Shown: positions 45,310 through 53,650 of the stretch, one piece after another | Position numbering within the stretch: position 1 is the stretch's first letter | Layout of the letters: each line of letters starts with the position of its first letter | From: Ornatilinea apprima | GTDB taxonomy: Bacteria > Chloroflexota > Anaerolineae > Anaerolineales > Anaerolineaceae | Assembly (NCBI RefSeq): GCF_001306115.1 | Contig: NZ_LGCL01000015.1 | Location: 363,121 to 427,120 of the forward strand | Length of the DNA stretch: 64,000 nt | Reading direction: 5' to 3' | Notes under the pieces: generated by a model | The model's input: the letters and a program-made list of their open reading frames with translations, nothing else | What the model was told of the DNA's origin: nothing | Database searches by the model: none | Position numbers and translations under genes: made by a program

Positions 45310-46365
45310 TCAGGAATGAAGATGAGTGTGTAAGGTTTGTGTAGGGAACGACAATCGAATGCCCTCGGTTTGGAAGCGTGCCAACACACCGCGCAGAATG
45401 CGCTGTTTCACATCCATAAAGAGGACATAGTCGTCGCTTTCCACCCAATACACCGTTTCAAACTGGATTGCGAATTCACCCAGCGCGGCGAGGTGTGAGC
45501 GGGCAAACGTAACGTCTTCCACCCCGTCCACGCATTCGCGGATCATATCCGGAATGCGATCCAGCTGGTCGGGCGGGGTGTTGTAGTCCACATTAAGCAT
45601 AAACGCCACCCGCCGCCGCTGCATGCGCTGATAATTCCGAATGCGGCTCTTCAGCAGATCAGAGTTGGAGAAGATGATCTGCTCGCCGGAGAGGCTGCGC
45701 ACGCGCGTGCTCTTCAGGCCTATTTTTTCGATGGTGCCGGTCAGGTCGTCCACCACAATCGAATCGCCAATCACAAAGGGCTTGTCGAGGGCGATGGAAA
45801 GCGAAGCAAACAAATCGCCGAGAATATTTTGCACCGCCAGGCCCACGGCAATACCGGTGATGCCCAGGCTGGCGATCAGCGTGTCGACCTTTACGCCGGG
45901 AATATTATCCAGCACCAGTACAATCACGACCGCCCAGATGACGCCCTTCATCACCAGCCCCAGCACGCTGAGCGTGTTGGAGTCGCGCCTGCCGTTATCC
46001 AGCGATTTTTTCACCTCGCGGTTAACCCAAAAACTCACCAGGCTGCTGGCCCAAAAACCAGCCTGCAAAATGAGGATCAGCAGAATGATCACCCGCGCGG
46101 TTCGCGAGATATTGTCCACCAGAATCAGGTATTGCATACCGATGTACAGCGAAAGCGCCAGGAAGAAAAGGTCTTTGGTTTGCTCAAAAAGGCGAACCAG
46201 AAAATCGGCCACGTCGCTTTGCGATTTCTCAGCGGCGCGTTTGATGTGCTTAATCACCAGGCGCTTGACCAGCATCAGCACGCCAAAGCTCACCGCCGCG
46301 GCAATCAACCCCGCGACCCACTGCCGGGTGGGATTCCCCCAAAAAACAGACGTCCAGAATGACAT
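45310..46365 (-). CDS. MscS-family mechanosensitive channel
   Basis: A 351-aa channel protein. An N-terminal helix at about 17-35, two further helices (about 62-80, 88-110 and 130-165), then the pore helix GITGIAVGLAVQNILGDLFASLSIALDKPF at about 170-200, the family hallmark, and the cytosolic beta domain (GDSIVVDDLTGTIEKIGLKSTRVRS). It opens under membrane tension to release small solutes. GGCTCTGAAA precedes the ATG, so the ribosome site is weak. It lies alone on the minus strand, with the carboxyltransferase further downstream. Confidence 0.94.
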   Translation of the reverse strand: MSFWTSVFWGNPTRQWVAGLIAAAVSFGVLMLVKRLVIKHIKRAAEKSQSDVADFLVRLFEQTKDLFFLALSLYIGMQYLILVDNISRTARVIILLILILQAGFWASSLVSFWVNREVKKSLDNGRRDSNTLSVLGLVMKGVIWAVVIVLVLDNIPGVKVDTLIASLGITGIAVGLAVQNILGDLFASLSIALDKPFVIGDSIVVDDLTGTIEKIGLKSTRVRSLSGEQIIFSNSDLLKSRIRNYQRMQRRRVAFMLNVDYNTPPDQLDRIPDMIRECVDGVEDVTFARSHLAALGEFAIQFETVYWVESDDYVLFMDVKQRILRGVLARFQTEGIRLSFPTQTLHTHLHS

Positions 46366-46499
46366 TTTCAGAGCCTTTGGTCAAATTTGATCGGTTTTGA
46401 TAGTGTTGCCTCTCTATTATACAGGATGCGCCGACCGGCGCCGCTTTGCAAAAATGCGCAAAGGCTATTACAATCATCTCTTGTGGAGAATACAATCCT

Positions 46500-46631
46500 A
46501 TGAGCAACCAAAAAATCAAAGATAAAAAACTGTCTGCGGAACAGCGCCGCCGGCGCGCCCAGCAGATTCTCTTCGCTGCTCTGGCGCTGCTGATCATCGT
46601 ATCCATGATCCTCTCGGCTGTGATCTTCTAA
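46500..46631 (+). CDS. 43-aa single-TM small protein
   Basis: A short protein with a charged N-terminal half (NQKIKDKKLSAEQRRRRAQQ) and a C-terminal membrane helix (ILFAALALLIIVSMILSAVIF). GGAG lies 10 bases before the ATG at 46500. It ends 2 bases before the DUF4173 gene, so translational coupling is likely. Such tail-anchored microproteins often adjust a membrane partner; here the partner would be the next gene, by inference. Confidence 0.65.
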   Translation: MSNQKIKDKKLSAEQRRRRAQQILFAALALLIIVSMILSAVIF

Positions 46632-46633
46632 CC

Positions 46634-48241
46634 ATGACGCGCAAACCCCTCATCCTCATCGCCATTGCACTGGGGTTGGCCTGGGCAGTGGATTTGTTGT
46701 TTTGGCACCAGTCTGCCGGGTTGAACTTTATCTTGTGGACCGCGCTGCTGCTGGCCGGCCTGGAAGCCCTGCGCCGTATGGAGGGCATCCCGCTTGCGCT
46801 GCCCAGCGCCGTGCTGCAGGCCGCCATCCTGTCGCTGGCCGCCTGGGCGCTGCTGCGCGCCGAAGGCTTCACCGTTTTCCTGGCGATCTCTTCCAGCCTC
46901 CTTGGGCTGGCTGTGCTGGCCGCCACCTACACCAACGGCTGCTGGTGGCGTTTGCGCCTGCTCGATTTTGTGATGCCGCTGCTCAACCTGATCGGCGGCG
47001 CGCTGGCGCGGCCCTTCACCCTGGGCAGTGAGATGAAAGCCGCCGCCGCTGAAGACGGCCAGGAGACCGCCTGGCAGTCGGCCCGCGGCGCCATCTTCGC
47101 TGTGCTGCGCGGTCTGCTGCTGGCCCTGCCGCTGCTGCTGGTGCTGGCCGCCCTGCTGGCTTCGGCAGACCTGATCTTTGCCCAGCAGTTGGAAAAAATT
47201 GCCGATTGGTTCGACCTTTCGCGCTGGGGAGAGTACATCTTCCGCTTCTTTTACATTTTGTTGTTCGCCTATCTGCTCACCGGCGCGCTGCTGCACAGCC
47301 TGCGCCCGCGCCAGCAAGCCGCGGCGCCCGACCCGCAAAAAGAACGCATCAAGCCCTTTTTGGGCTTTATTGAAAGCGCGGTGATTTTGGGTGCAGTGGA
47401 CCTGCTCTTCGCGGTGTTTGTCGCCATCCAGTTCCGCTACCTGTTCGGCGGCGAGGCCAATATCAACATCACCGGCTTCACCTATTCCGAATACGCGCGG
47501 CGCGGCTTTGGCGAGCTGGTGGCCGTGGCTGTCATCAGCCTGCTCACCTACCTGGCGCTCAGCGCGGTAACGCGCACAGACAAGCGCAAAACGCAGACCG
47601 CCTTCAGCGTGCTCAGCCTTCTGCTGGTGGGCTTGGTGCTCACCCTGCTGGCCTCCAGCCTGCTGCGCCTGGGGCTGTACGAAAACGCCTACGGCTTCTC
47701 CCGCCTGCGCACCTACACGCATTTCTTTATCCCCTGGCTGGCCGCCCTGCTGCTGGCCACCGCCGTGTTCGAGGTGCTGCGCAAACGCCACCTCTTCACC
47801 CTGGCGCTGCTGATCAGCGCGTTTGGCTTCATCACCACCATGGGAATGATGAACGTGGACGGCTTCATTGTCCGCCAGAACGTTCTGCGCTCGGTGAGCG
47901 GCAAACCGCTCGACAACCAGTACCTGCTCACCCTCAGCAGCGACGCGGTGCCGGCGCTGGCCCGCCTGGCCGCGGACGAAAGCCTGCCGCAAGATATTCG
48001 CGGAAGGCTGGCCTCTAACCTGGCCTGCCGCGCCCGCCTGCTGGAAGAGGAAGACCCGTCCACTTGGCAGAGCTTCAGCCTCAGCGAGCAGCGCGCCCAG
48101 TCCATCCTCACCCAGCAAACGGCGCTGTGGGAAACGGTAAAGCTCAGCAAAGACGGAAATGATTTGTGGCAAACCACCTGGGAAAACGACACACTGACCT
48201 GCAATCCATATCAATGGGACGATCTCACTCTCATGGATTGA
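46634..48241 (+). CDS. DUF4173/DUF4153 multi-pass membrane protein
   Basis: A 535-aa protein with about ten hydrophobic segments in residues 5-420 and a soluble C-terminal tail. The segments AIQFRYLFGG and GFTYSEYARRGFGELVAVAVISLL are the DUF4173 hallmark, followed by YEKAYGFSRLRTYTH-like LYENAYGFSRLRTYTH. The biochemical role of the family is not established. It starts 2 bases after the small TM gene and is followed 25 bases later by a phosphatase gene. Confidence 0.9.
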   Translation: MTRKPLILIAIALGLAWAVDLLFWHQSAGLNFILWTALLLAGLEALRRMEGIPLALPSAVLQAAILSLAAWALLRAEGFTVFLAISSSLLGLAVLAATYTNGCWWRLRLLDFVMPLLNLIGGALARPFTLGSEMKAAAAEDGQETAWQSARGAIFAVLRGLLLALPLLLVLAALLASADLIFAQQLEKIADWFDLSRWGEYIFRFFYILLFAYLLTGALLHSLRPRQQAAAPDPQKERIKPFLGFIESAVILGAVDLLFAVFVAIQFRYLFGGEANINITGFTYSEYARRGFGELVAVAVISLLTYLALSAVTRTDKRKTQTAFSVLSLLLVGLVLTLLASSLLRLGLYENAYGFSRLRTYTHFFIPWLAALLLATAVFEVLRKRHLFTLALLISAFGFITTMGMMNVDGFIVRQNVLRSVSGKPLDNQYLLTLSSDAVPALARLAADESLPQDIRGRLASNLACRARLLEEEDPSTWQSFSLSEQRAQSILTQQTALWETVKLSKDGNDLWQTTWENDTLTCNPYQWDDLTLMD

Positions 48242-48266
48242 AAATGAAAGAGGTTGATGAAGCTTT

Positions 48267-48911
48267 ATGAGTAATTTGGTTTATTTTGTGCGCCACGGTC
48301 AAAACCTGGCCAATCTCACCCACCAATTCTCTTATAAAATGGTGGATTATCCGCTGACCGAACTGGGCGTGCGGCAGGCGCAGCTCACCGCGCAGCGCTT
48401 TGCCGGCCAGCCCATCGATGAAATTTACACCTCGCCGCTCAAGCGCGCCGTGGAAACCGCCGAGATCATCTCCGCCGGCCTAAATCACCTGCCGGTGCAG
48501 ATTATCGAAGAATTCCGCGAGATCAACGTAGGCTCGCTGGAGGGCAGGCCGGTGAGTGACGAGAACTGGGCGCTGCACGATGAGATTTTGAACGAATGGG
48601 TGCAGGGCCGCCACGAGCGGTCCTTCCCCGATGGCGAAAATTATCACGGCCTGCGCGACCGCATGCTGCGCGGCCTGCAACAGGTGCTGAGCGGCAAAGA
48701 CAATCGCTGCATCATCATTGTGGCGCATATCGCCATTGTGGCGCTGACGCTCAAAGACACCACCGGCGTATCCAAAAACCTGGTGGAAATGCGCCAGATG
48801 CGCAACTGCGCGGTAACCGAGGTGGAATTTCCTGGCATGAACGGGCGCTTCGCGCCCGGCCGCCTGCTGCGCTACGCAGACATGGATCACCTCGCCCCGC
48901 TGGCAGATTAA
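48267..48911 (+). CDS. histidine phosphatase/phosphoglycerate-mutase-like protein
   Basis: A 214-aa cytosolic protein. The catalytic RHG lies in LVYFVRHGQNLAN (H11 region), with the second motif TSPLKRAVETAEII near 52-65 and the late His in IIIVAHIAIVALT near 153. It would dephosphorylate small phosphate esters through a phospho-His; substrates vary (phosphoglycerate, alpha-ribazole phosphate, others) and cannot be assigned. GAGG lies about 13 bases before the ATG. A terminator follows 35 bases after the stop. Confidence 0.9.
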   Translation: MSNLVYFVRHGQNLANLTHQFSYKMVDYPLTELGVRQAQLTAQRFAGQPIDEIYTSPLKRAVETAEIISAGLNHLPVQIIEEFREINVGSLEGRPVSDENWALHDEILNEWVQGRHERSFPDGENYHGLRDRMLRGLQQVLSGKDNRCIIIVAHIAIVALTLKDTTGVSKNLVEMRQMRNCAVTEVEFPGMNGRFAPGRLLRYADMDHLAPLAD

Positions 48912-48946
48912 CCACTGGTGAAATAGAAGTCATCTGAATATTAAAG

Positions 48947-48984
48947 AAACACCCTTCCCGCGCATTCGCCAGGGAAGGGTGTTT
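48947..48984 (+). terminator. terminator of the phosphatase gene
   Basis: AAACACCCTTCCC (48947-48959) pairs with GGGAAGGGTGTTT (48972-48984), followed by TGG. Stem of 13 bp. Confidence 0.8.
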
Positions 48985-49081
48985 TGGTGATTCATTCCAG
49001 GCAAACCAGCCGGCAGCGCAGCGTGCAGACTATCCGGTCAGGCCAGCTCACGCTTAACGGCTGCCAGCGAAAGATCCGCTT

Positions 49082-49285
49082 CTACTCCACCGTGAAGCCG
49101 ATTTTTACGGTTACCTGCCAGTAAGCCACTTTGCCGTCTTCAATTTCACCGCGGGTTTCCACCACCTCAAACCAGCGCATATTCTTCACAGTTTGGGCGG
49201 CCTTGGCCACGGCCTGTTCGATAGCGTCCTGAATGCTCACTTTTGAGGTGCCAACCAGCTCAATCTTCTTATAAACGTGTGCCAT
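49082..49285 (-). CDS. dodecin family flavin-binding protein
   Basis: A 67-aa protein of the dodecin fold, which assembles into a hollow 12-mer that stores or buffers flavin. The sequence runs HVYKKIELVGTSKVSIQDAI, then AAQTVKNMRWFEVVETRG with the flavin-stacking Trp in RWFEV near 38, and the C-terminal AYWQVTVKIGFTV strand. The ATG at 49285 is preferred, since AAGGAGA lies 5 bases before it; a second ATG 3 bases upstream is also possible. It is monocistronic. Confidence 0.95.
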   Translation of the reverse strand: MAHVYKKIELVGTSKVSIQDAIEQAVAKAAQTVKNMRWFEVVETRGEIEDGKVAYWQVTVKIGFTVE

Positions 49286-49434
49286 CATTTCTCCTTATCA
49301 CTTTATCTGCTGTATTTTCCCGTGCAAGAATGTGCTGGCCGTCGGCACAACCTGTCTGGATCGACTGGGGCAGGCGGAGCGGTGGAAGATGCCCGGAAAT
49401 GCATGTGTTCCCCTTCAACCCCAAAGGTGGCCGA

Positions 49435-49863
49435 TCACTTGTCATCACAATCCATATCACGGCCGAATAGATTCTGCTGCATCAAAACCGAAGTCGGGCG
49501 TACCCAACCCAGTTCCTTGAAGAAGTAACTCTCGGCTTCATTCCATACATCCGCGATTAACACCGTGCAGCCGCGCGCGCACAATTCGCGCTCCACATAC
49601 CGCACCAGGTGCGTGCCAATAGAGCGTCCCTGCACATCGGGTGATACCACCAGCGCGCTCATATAGCAGCGGAAACCCAGGTCGTGAGCGCAGACAAATC
49701 CCTTAATCTGCTTCTCTTCCTCCCACACAAACGCCAGGCCGTCCGAAACATCGATGCCCCGTTCCACCACATCATCGCGCCAATCGTCCCGCCAAAAACC
49801 GGGGACTCTCTTCATCAATTGATAAATCTGTGAAACGTCTTTCTGCAGTGCCAGTCGAATCAT
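49435..49863 (-). CDS. GNAT-family N-acetyltransferase
   Basis: A 142-aa acetyl-CoA-dependent acetyltransferase. The cofactor loop is in LVVSPDVQGRSIGTHLVRYVE (Q/RxxGxG/A form Q-G-R-S-I-G-T, about residues 72-92), and the C-terminal strand is in YFFKELGWVRP. The substrate is unknown. GAGGAGAGAGG precedes the ATG. It lies in tandem with dodecin on the minus strand, separated by about 150 bases, with no obvious functional link. Confidence 0.88.
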   Translation of the reverse strand: MIRLALQKDVSQIYQLMKRVPGFWRDDWRDDVVERGIDVSDGLAFVWEEEKQIKGFVCAHDLGFRCYMSALVVSPDVQGRSIGTHLVRYVERELCARGCTVLIADVWNEAESYFFKELGWVRPTSVLMQQNLFGRDMDCDDK

Positions 49864-50304
49864 GCCTCTCTCCTCAAAGAATCAACATTTCAAGGCTGCA
49901 GTGAACCTGCAGTTTGGATGAATATAATGGCGATTCCAGGCAGCCAACAGAAAGGGTTTCAATGGTTTTACATGGATGCGAGATGTAGTGAGGTTGTCAT
50001 TTCCCTGCCGCGCCCAGACCTGCCAGGCAACAACGCGGTTAACGATAATCCCTGCACCAACCATTAATTCAAACGGAGAAGGTGCTACCCTCCGTTGATC
50101 CACAATCCACCATGTCACCGTTCAGGCAGCCGCGGGTGGGCATCATGCGCGCTGCTCAATAAAGAACACAGAACCGGCCAAACACCGGTACAGATTAAAG
50201 TATAGGGGAAAAAACACTTCAAGACAACAGGCAAAGCGGCGAGAAATCGCACTCTGCCGCGAGGCGAACCACGCACACTGTTCGCGTTCAGGCAGAATTG
50301 CGTA

Positions 50305-50333
50305 TTGACGAAACACCGCGAATTTGCTATAAT
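50305..50333 (+). promoter_or_regulatory. consensus sigma70 promoter of the LacI gene
   Basis: TTGACG (50305-50310), a 17-base spacer and a perfect TATAAT (50328-50333). The last T of the -10 is the first base of the operator, so repressor binding would block polymerase. Confidence 0.85.
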
Positions 50334-50346
50334 GCAACCGGTTGCA
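50333..50346. promoter_or_regulatory. LacI-type operator O1
   Basis: Perfect 14-bp palindrome TGCAACCGGTTGCA with the central CG of LacI/GalR operators. It overlaps the promoter and lies 22 bases before the LacI start, implying autorepression. Confidence 0.85.
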
Positions 50347-50367
50347 AAGATCAAAAGGATGGACTAG

Positions 50368-51378
50368 ATGGAACAGAAAAAAGTGCGCACCATCGCCGAT
50401 ATCGCCCAAATCGCCGGGGTTTCCAAATCCACGGTGTCGCGGGCGTTAAGTGACAGTCCGCTGATCAGCGAAGAGACCCGCGCGCGTATTCAAGCCATCG
50501 CCAGCCAGCACCAATTCCAGATCAACCTGCCCGCCAGCCGCCTTTCCAAGCAGCGCAGCAGCACCCTGGCCTTCGTGATGCAGTGCGAATGCGCCAAGTT
50601 CTCGGTGGAAGACCTGTTCTCGCTGGAGATTCTGGGGGCCATCACCAACGCTGCCGCCGAGCAGGGCTACGATCTGCTGATGGTCAATATTGCCCCTGAC
50701 GCACAGGATTGGGTGCAGGATTATTACTTCACCGGCCGGGTTGACGGATTCATTCTGATGACCTCCGTGCACAAAACCAGCCACGTTCGCAGTCTGATCA
50801 AGCACCAGGCGCCTTTTATCGCCTGGGGCAACCCTCTGCCGCTTGAGATGTTTAACTATATCAAAGGCGACAATATCCGCGGCGGACGGCTGGCCACCCA
50901 GCACCTCATCGAACGCGGCCGCCACAATATCGCCTTCATCGGCGGCCCCGCGGACGATATTGAAGTGAATCAGCGTTTTCAGGGCTACTGCCAGGCGCTG
51001 GAACAGGCCGGGCTGCCCTTCGAGCCGCAGCGCGTTGCCTACGGAGATTTCTCCAGCCAATCGGGGGCAGCCGCCATGCAGGCACTGCTGGAGCGCCAGC
51101 CCAACCTGGATGGCGTCTTTGTCAACTCCGATATAATGGCCATCGCCGCCATACGGATACTCCAGCAGCACGGGCGGCGCGTGCCGCGAGATGTGGCTGT
51201 GGTGGGCTACGACGATGTCTCGATGGCGGCGTTTGCCACCCCGCCCCTCACCACCATCCGCCAGAACATTCCCGAAATCGGCAAAAAACTGGTACAAAGC
51301 CTCATCGCCTATCTGGATGACGGCATCACCCACCAGCTGACCATGCCCGTTGAATTGATTGTACGCTCTTCAAGTTAA
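50368..51378 (+). CDS. LacI/GalR-family transcriptional repressor
   Basis: A 336-aa regulator. The helix-turn-helix with hinge helix is at residues 7-58 (TIADIAQIAGVSKSTVSRAL, then PASRLSKQRS). The sugar-binding-like domain follows, with FFVNSDIMAIAA-type VFVNSDIMAIAAIRILQQ and the closing VVGYDDVSMAAFATPPLTTI. The effector is not predictable. Two identical palindromes flank its gene, at 50333 and 51396, so it probably represses itself and the ParB-like gene. Spacing to that gene is 50 bases. GGAT precedes the ATG. Confidence 0.95.
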   Translation: MEQKKVRTIADIAQIAGVSKSTVSRALSDSPLISEETRARIQAIASQHQFQINLPASRLSKQRSSTLAFVMQCECAKFSVEDLFSLEILGAITNAAAEQGYDLLMVNIAPDAQDWVQDYYFTGRVDGFILMTSVHKTSHVRSLIKHQAPFIAWGNPLPLEMFNYIKGDNIRGGRLATQHLIERGRHNIAFIGGPADDIEVNQRFQGYCQALEQAGLPFEPQRVAYGDFSSQSGAAAMQALLERQPNLDGVFVNSDIMAIAAIRILQQHGRRVPRDVAVVGYDDVSMAAFATPPLTTIRQNIPEIGKKLVQSLIAYLDDGITHQLTMPVELIVRSSS

Positions 51379-51393
51379 TTTTTTTTACCGATT

Positions 51394-51411
51394 AATGCAA
51401 CCGGTTGCATT
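51394..51411. promoter_or_regulatory. LacI-type operator O2
   Basis: AATGCAACCGGTTGCATT, an 18-bp perfect palindrome with the same 14-bp core as O1. It lies between the LacI stop and the ParB-like start (18 bases before the ATG), where it could block a promoter or act as a second site for looping with O1 about 1060 bases away. Confidence 0.85.
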
Positions 51412-51428
51412 AAAGAAAGGAAATCGCC

Positions 51429-51935
51429 ATGAATCTCGCACTTCATACCCGCCACCAGGCTGCCGATCGATTTGATTCCGAACGGTTAAAGGCCATAAGG
51501 CAGCGCTGGCTGGGCGCCCTGGCAGGCAAAAATGGACTGGTTAAGAACTATGAGGATATTGCTCCTCTGGTGAGCGAAGAGAAAAAATATACCGGAATCA
51601 CCGCCATTCCCCTGGAGGCGATTCGCGGCAGCCTGGGGCGCGCCAACGACTTTGACGCGCGCTTCCGCCCGCTGCGCAAACACATGCAATCGCGCTGGGT
51701 AACCGTCGCTCTGGCCTGGAACTCTCCCGGCTGGGAGGCCATCCAGGTCTATCAAATTGGCAGCGAGTATTATGTGCTGGACGGTCATCACCGCGTGTCG
51801 GTAGCCGCAGCGATGGGTCTGCGCTTTATCGACGCCGAGGTGTGGCAGTGCAGCCTGCGCCCGGCCTGCCAGGACTGCCCCTTGCGCCAACCCGCCGCGC
51901 GCGCCGCCCTGGCCTCCGAAGGCTGCCACAGTTAA
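51429..51935 (+). CDS. ParB-N/sulfiredoxin-fold protein with C-terminal Cys motif
   Basis: A 168-aa protein. Residues about 55-135 resemble a ParB N-terminal nuclease-like domain: TGITAIPLEAIRGSLGR, then YYVLDGHHRVSVAAAMG with DGHHR at 118-122, which in ParB-type proteins binds nucleotide. The tail carries C141-x5-C147-x2-C150 (CSLRPACQDC), a possible metal site or redox switch. It lacks the HTH and dimer domains of chromosomal ParB, so it is not a partition protein. AAAGGAAA precedes the ATG. Operator O2 just upstream places it under the LacI protein. Confidence 0.8.
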   Translation: MNLALHTRHQAADRFDSERLKAIRQRWLGALAGKNGLVKNYEDIAPLVSEEKKYTGITAIPLEAIRGSLGRANDFDARFRPLRKHMQSRWVTVALAWNSPGWEAIQVYQIGSEYYVLDGHHRVSVAAAMGLRFIDAEVWQCSLRPACQDCPLRQPAARAALASEGCHS

Positions 51936-51988
51936 GAAAACCAGAAAGCCCGGGGGTTCTCAGCGCCCGCGGGCTTGATCTTCTCCTT

Positions 51989-52022
51989 CCCTTCTCCGGC
52001 GATTGCGGAGAAGGGATTTTTA
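51989..52022 (+). terminator. terminator of the LacI-ParB-like cassette
   Basis: CCCTTCTCCG (51989-51998) pairs with CGGAGAAGGG (52006-52015), followed by ATTTTTA. A weaker stem AAGCCCG/CGGGCTT lies just before it at 51946-51976. Confidence 0.8.
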
Positions 52023-52041
52023 TCGGTGGAAAGGCAGCCGC

Positions 52042-52506
52042 TTACAGCCGGGCGCAGCCGGCTTCGATCTGCGACTGTAAAGCCTGTCCCTGGTCGGCAT
52101 CCCACACGCCCCGCCCGCGCCATATCACTTCACCCTGCCCATCCAACAGCAGAACGGTGATTTCGTCTTCGCTTTCAATCTCCAGCGCCCGGCGAAAAGC
52201 AGCCTTCTCCAGATACAGCGTAATGGTATGCGCGCGCGTCTGCGGATCAGGGATGCCCATGCGCATGCCTTCATCAATCCAAAACTGCGCCAGCCGCCCG
52301 CGGCTGGAAATGGTGGGCAGCTCATAATGCTCAAGCCCGGGGCAGGTCTTTTCCCATCGTTCCAACGGCGGCAGCCAGGTGTCCACATCGCTTTGCTGTG
52401 ACTGCCAAAACGCGATCAGTACCACATTCATCAGCCCCTCAAAATCTTCGGGCAGGTGCTTTTTTTGGCGCAGCAGGTTGGCGCCGCTCACCTTCGGGAA
52501 ACGCAT
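52042..52506 (-). CDS. thioredoxin-fold-like protein without active-site cysteines
   Basis: A 154-aa soluble protein. The pattern FEGLMNVVLIAFWQSQQSD, then ELPTISSRGRLAQFWIDEG and VLLLDGQGEVIWRGRG, is that of the ATP10/AhpC-TSA-like thioredoxin fold: a central strand, a cis-Pro-like ELPTI and a last strand pair. The redox Cys pair is absent; the only cysteines are C55 and one near the end. A catalytic redox role is therefore unlikely. GGAGGTGA lies 4 bases before the ATG. The identification rests on pattern and is moderate. Confidence 0.68.
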   Translation of the reverse strand: MRFPKVSGANLLRQKKHLPEDFEGLMNVVLIAFWQSQQSDVDTWLPPLERWEKTCPGLEHYELPTISSRGRLAQFWIDEGMRMGIPDPQTRAHTITLYLEKAAFRRALEIESEDEITVLLLDGQGEVIWRGRGVWDADQGQALQSQIEAGCARL

Positions 52507-52642
52507 AACTCACCTCCAGGGCTTTCTATCTATACACACAGCATAGCGCGACACGCCTGCGTTTGTCTATGCAGTGCAAAACCTTGAACATCTGCGGCCG
52601 GCGGGCAGCGGGAAAAATGGCATACATGGTAAAATTAACCCC

Positions 52643-53650
52643 ATGAAAAAATGGCAAATTTGGTTGGGTATCCTCATCAGCGTGATATTTTTGTATATCG
52701 CTGTGCGCGGCCTGCACCTCGAAGATGTGTGGGAAACCATTCAATCGGCGCGCTATTTCTGGCTGCTGCCAGCGGTGCTGGTTTATTTTGTGGGGGTGTG
52801 GGTGCGTACCTGGCGCTGGCAGTATCTGCTGCGCCCGCTGAAGAAAATACCCAACCGGGTTATGTTCCCGGTGGTCAACATCGGGTACCTGGGCAATAAC
52901 ATCTACCCGGCGCGCGCCGGAGAAGTGCTGCGCGCTTTTGTGCTGCGGCGGCGCGAGCAGGTGCCGGTGTCTGCCTCCCTGGCCACCATCATCGTTGAGC
53001 GCATTTTTGACGGCGTGGTTATGCTGGGGTTCGTATTTCTCAACCTGGGGCAGCTTGCGCATCTTCAGGGCACCACCGGATTTGTGGGCAACATTCAGAA
53101 CCTGGCGCTGTGGGCTGGCGCGGCGTTTGCTGCCGCGCTGATCGTTTTTCTACTGGCGGCCATGTTCCCGGCCCTCGCCGAGCGCCTGGCAACCTTCTTC
53201 ATCGACCGTTTGGTGCCTGCGCGCTGGCGCGAAAAAATGCGCGGTTTTGCCTTGCGCTTTCTCTCCGGCCTCGAGTCGCTGCGCTCGCCGTGGGAAGCGT
53301 TAATGATCTTTCTAACATCTGTTTTGATCTGGCTGATTGAAACAGTGGTTTATTGGCTGGTGATGCAGGCGTTTGCATTCAATATCAACTTCTTTGCCCT
53401 CATGTTAATCAACGGTGTGGTCAACCTGGCTACCATGCTGCCCTCAGCGCCCGGGTACATCGGCATTTTTGAAGCCCCGGGAATTGCTCTGCTGCAGGCA
53501 TTTGGCGTGGCAGGCGGGGTCGCCGCGGGGTATACTGTCGTGCTGCACATCACCCTGTGGCTGCCGATTACGCTGGTAGGCGCGTTTTACTTCCTGCGCG
53601 AAGGCCTGAAATGGGGGGAGAAAATTCCAACCCTGGAGCAAGAATCATGA
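52643..53650 (+). CDS. UPF0104/LPG-synthase-TM-family membrane protein
   Basis: A 335-aa protein with about eight hydrophobic segments. The signature NNIYPARAGEVLRAFVLRR at about 90-108 and SLATIIVERIFDGVVML match the lysylphosphatidylglycerol-synthase transmembrane (UPF0104/AglD2-like flippase) family. The catalytic aminoacyltransferase domain of MprF is not fused. The start at ATG 52643 gives a normal basic N-terminus (KKWQIWLGI). Its stop overlaps the next start in ATGA, so it is coupled to an FAD oxidoreductase. Confidence 0.88.
   Translation: MKKWQIWLGILISVIFLYIAVRGLHLEDVWETIQSARYFWLLPAVLVYFVGVWVRTWRWQYLLRPLKKIPNRVMFPVVNIGYLGNNIYPARAGEVLRAFVLRRREQVPVSASLATIIVERIFDGVVMLGFVFLNLGQLAHLQGTTGFVGNIQNLALWAGAAFAAALIVFLLAAMFPALAERLATFFIDRLVPARWREKMRGFALRFLSGLESLRSPWEALMIFLTSVLIWLIETVVYWLVMQAFAFNINFFALMLINGVVNLATMLPSAPGYIGIFEAPGIALLQAFGVAGGVAAGYTVVLHITLWLPITLVGAFYFLREGLKWGEKIPTLEQES

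Larger units (their letters stand above)
49864..50367. other. 500-base intergenic region before the LacI gene
   Basis: No gene is supported. A 78-codon minus-strand frame starting with GTG at 50118 has no ribosome site and poor coding composition; it could be a remnant. The right end contains the promoter and operator of the LacI gene. No RNA gene recognised. Confidence 0.4.

Noticed and set aside
46628..48214. 528-codon frame antisense to the DUF4173 gene
   Set aside because: Gln/Gly/Ala-rich composition without domains; the sense strand has clear membrane segments and the DUF4173 motif.
49882..50118. 78-codon minus-strand frame with GTG start
   Set aside because: No ribosome site and atypical composition; at most a gene remnant.
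51429..51935. ParB-like gene as a chromosome-partition ParB near oriC
   Set aside because: It lacks the HTH and C-terminal dimer domains, there is no parA, and the conserved piece is only the ParB-N fold.
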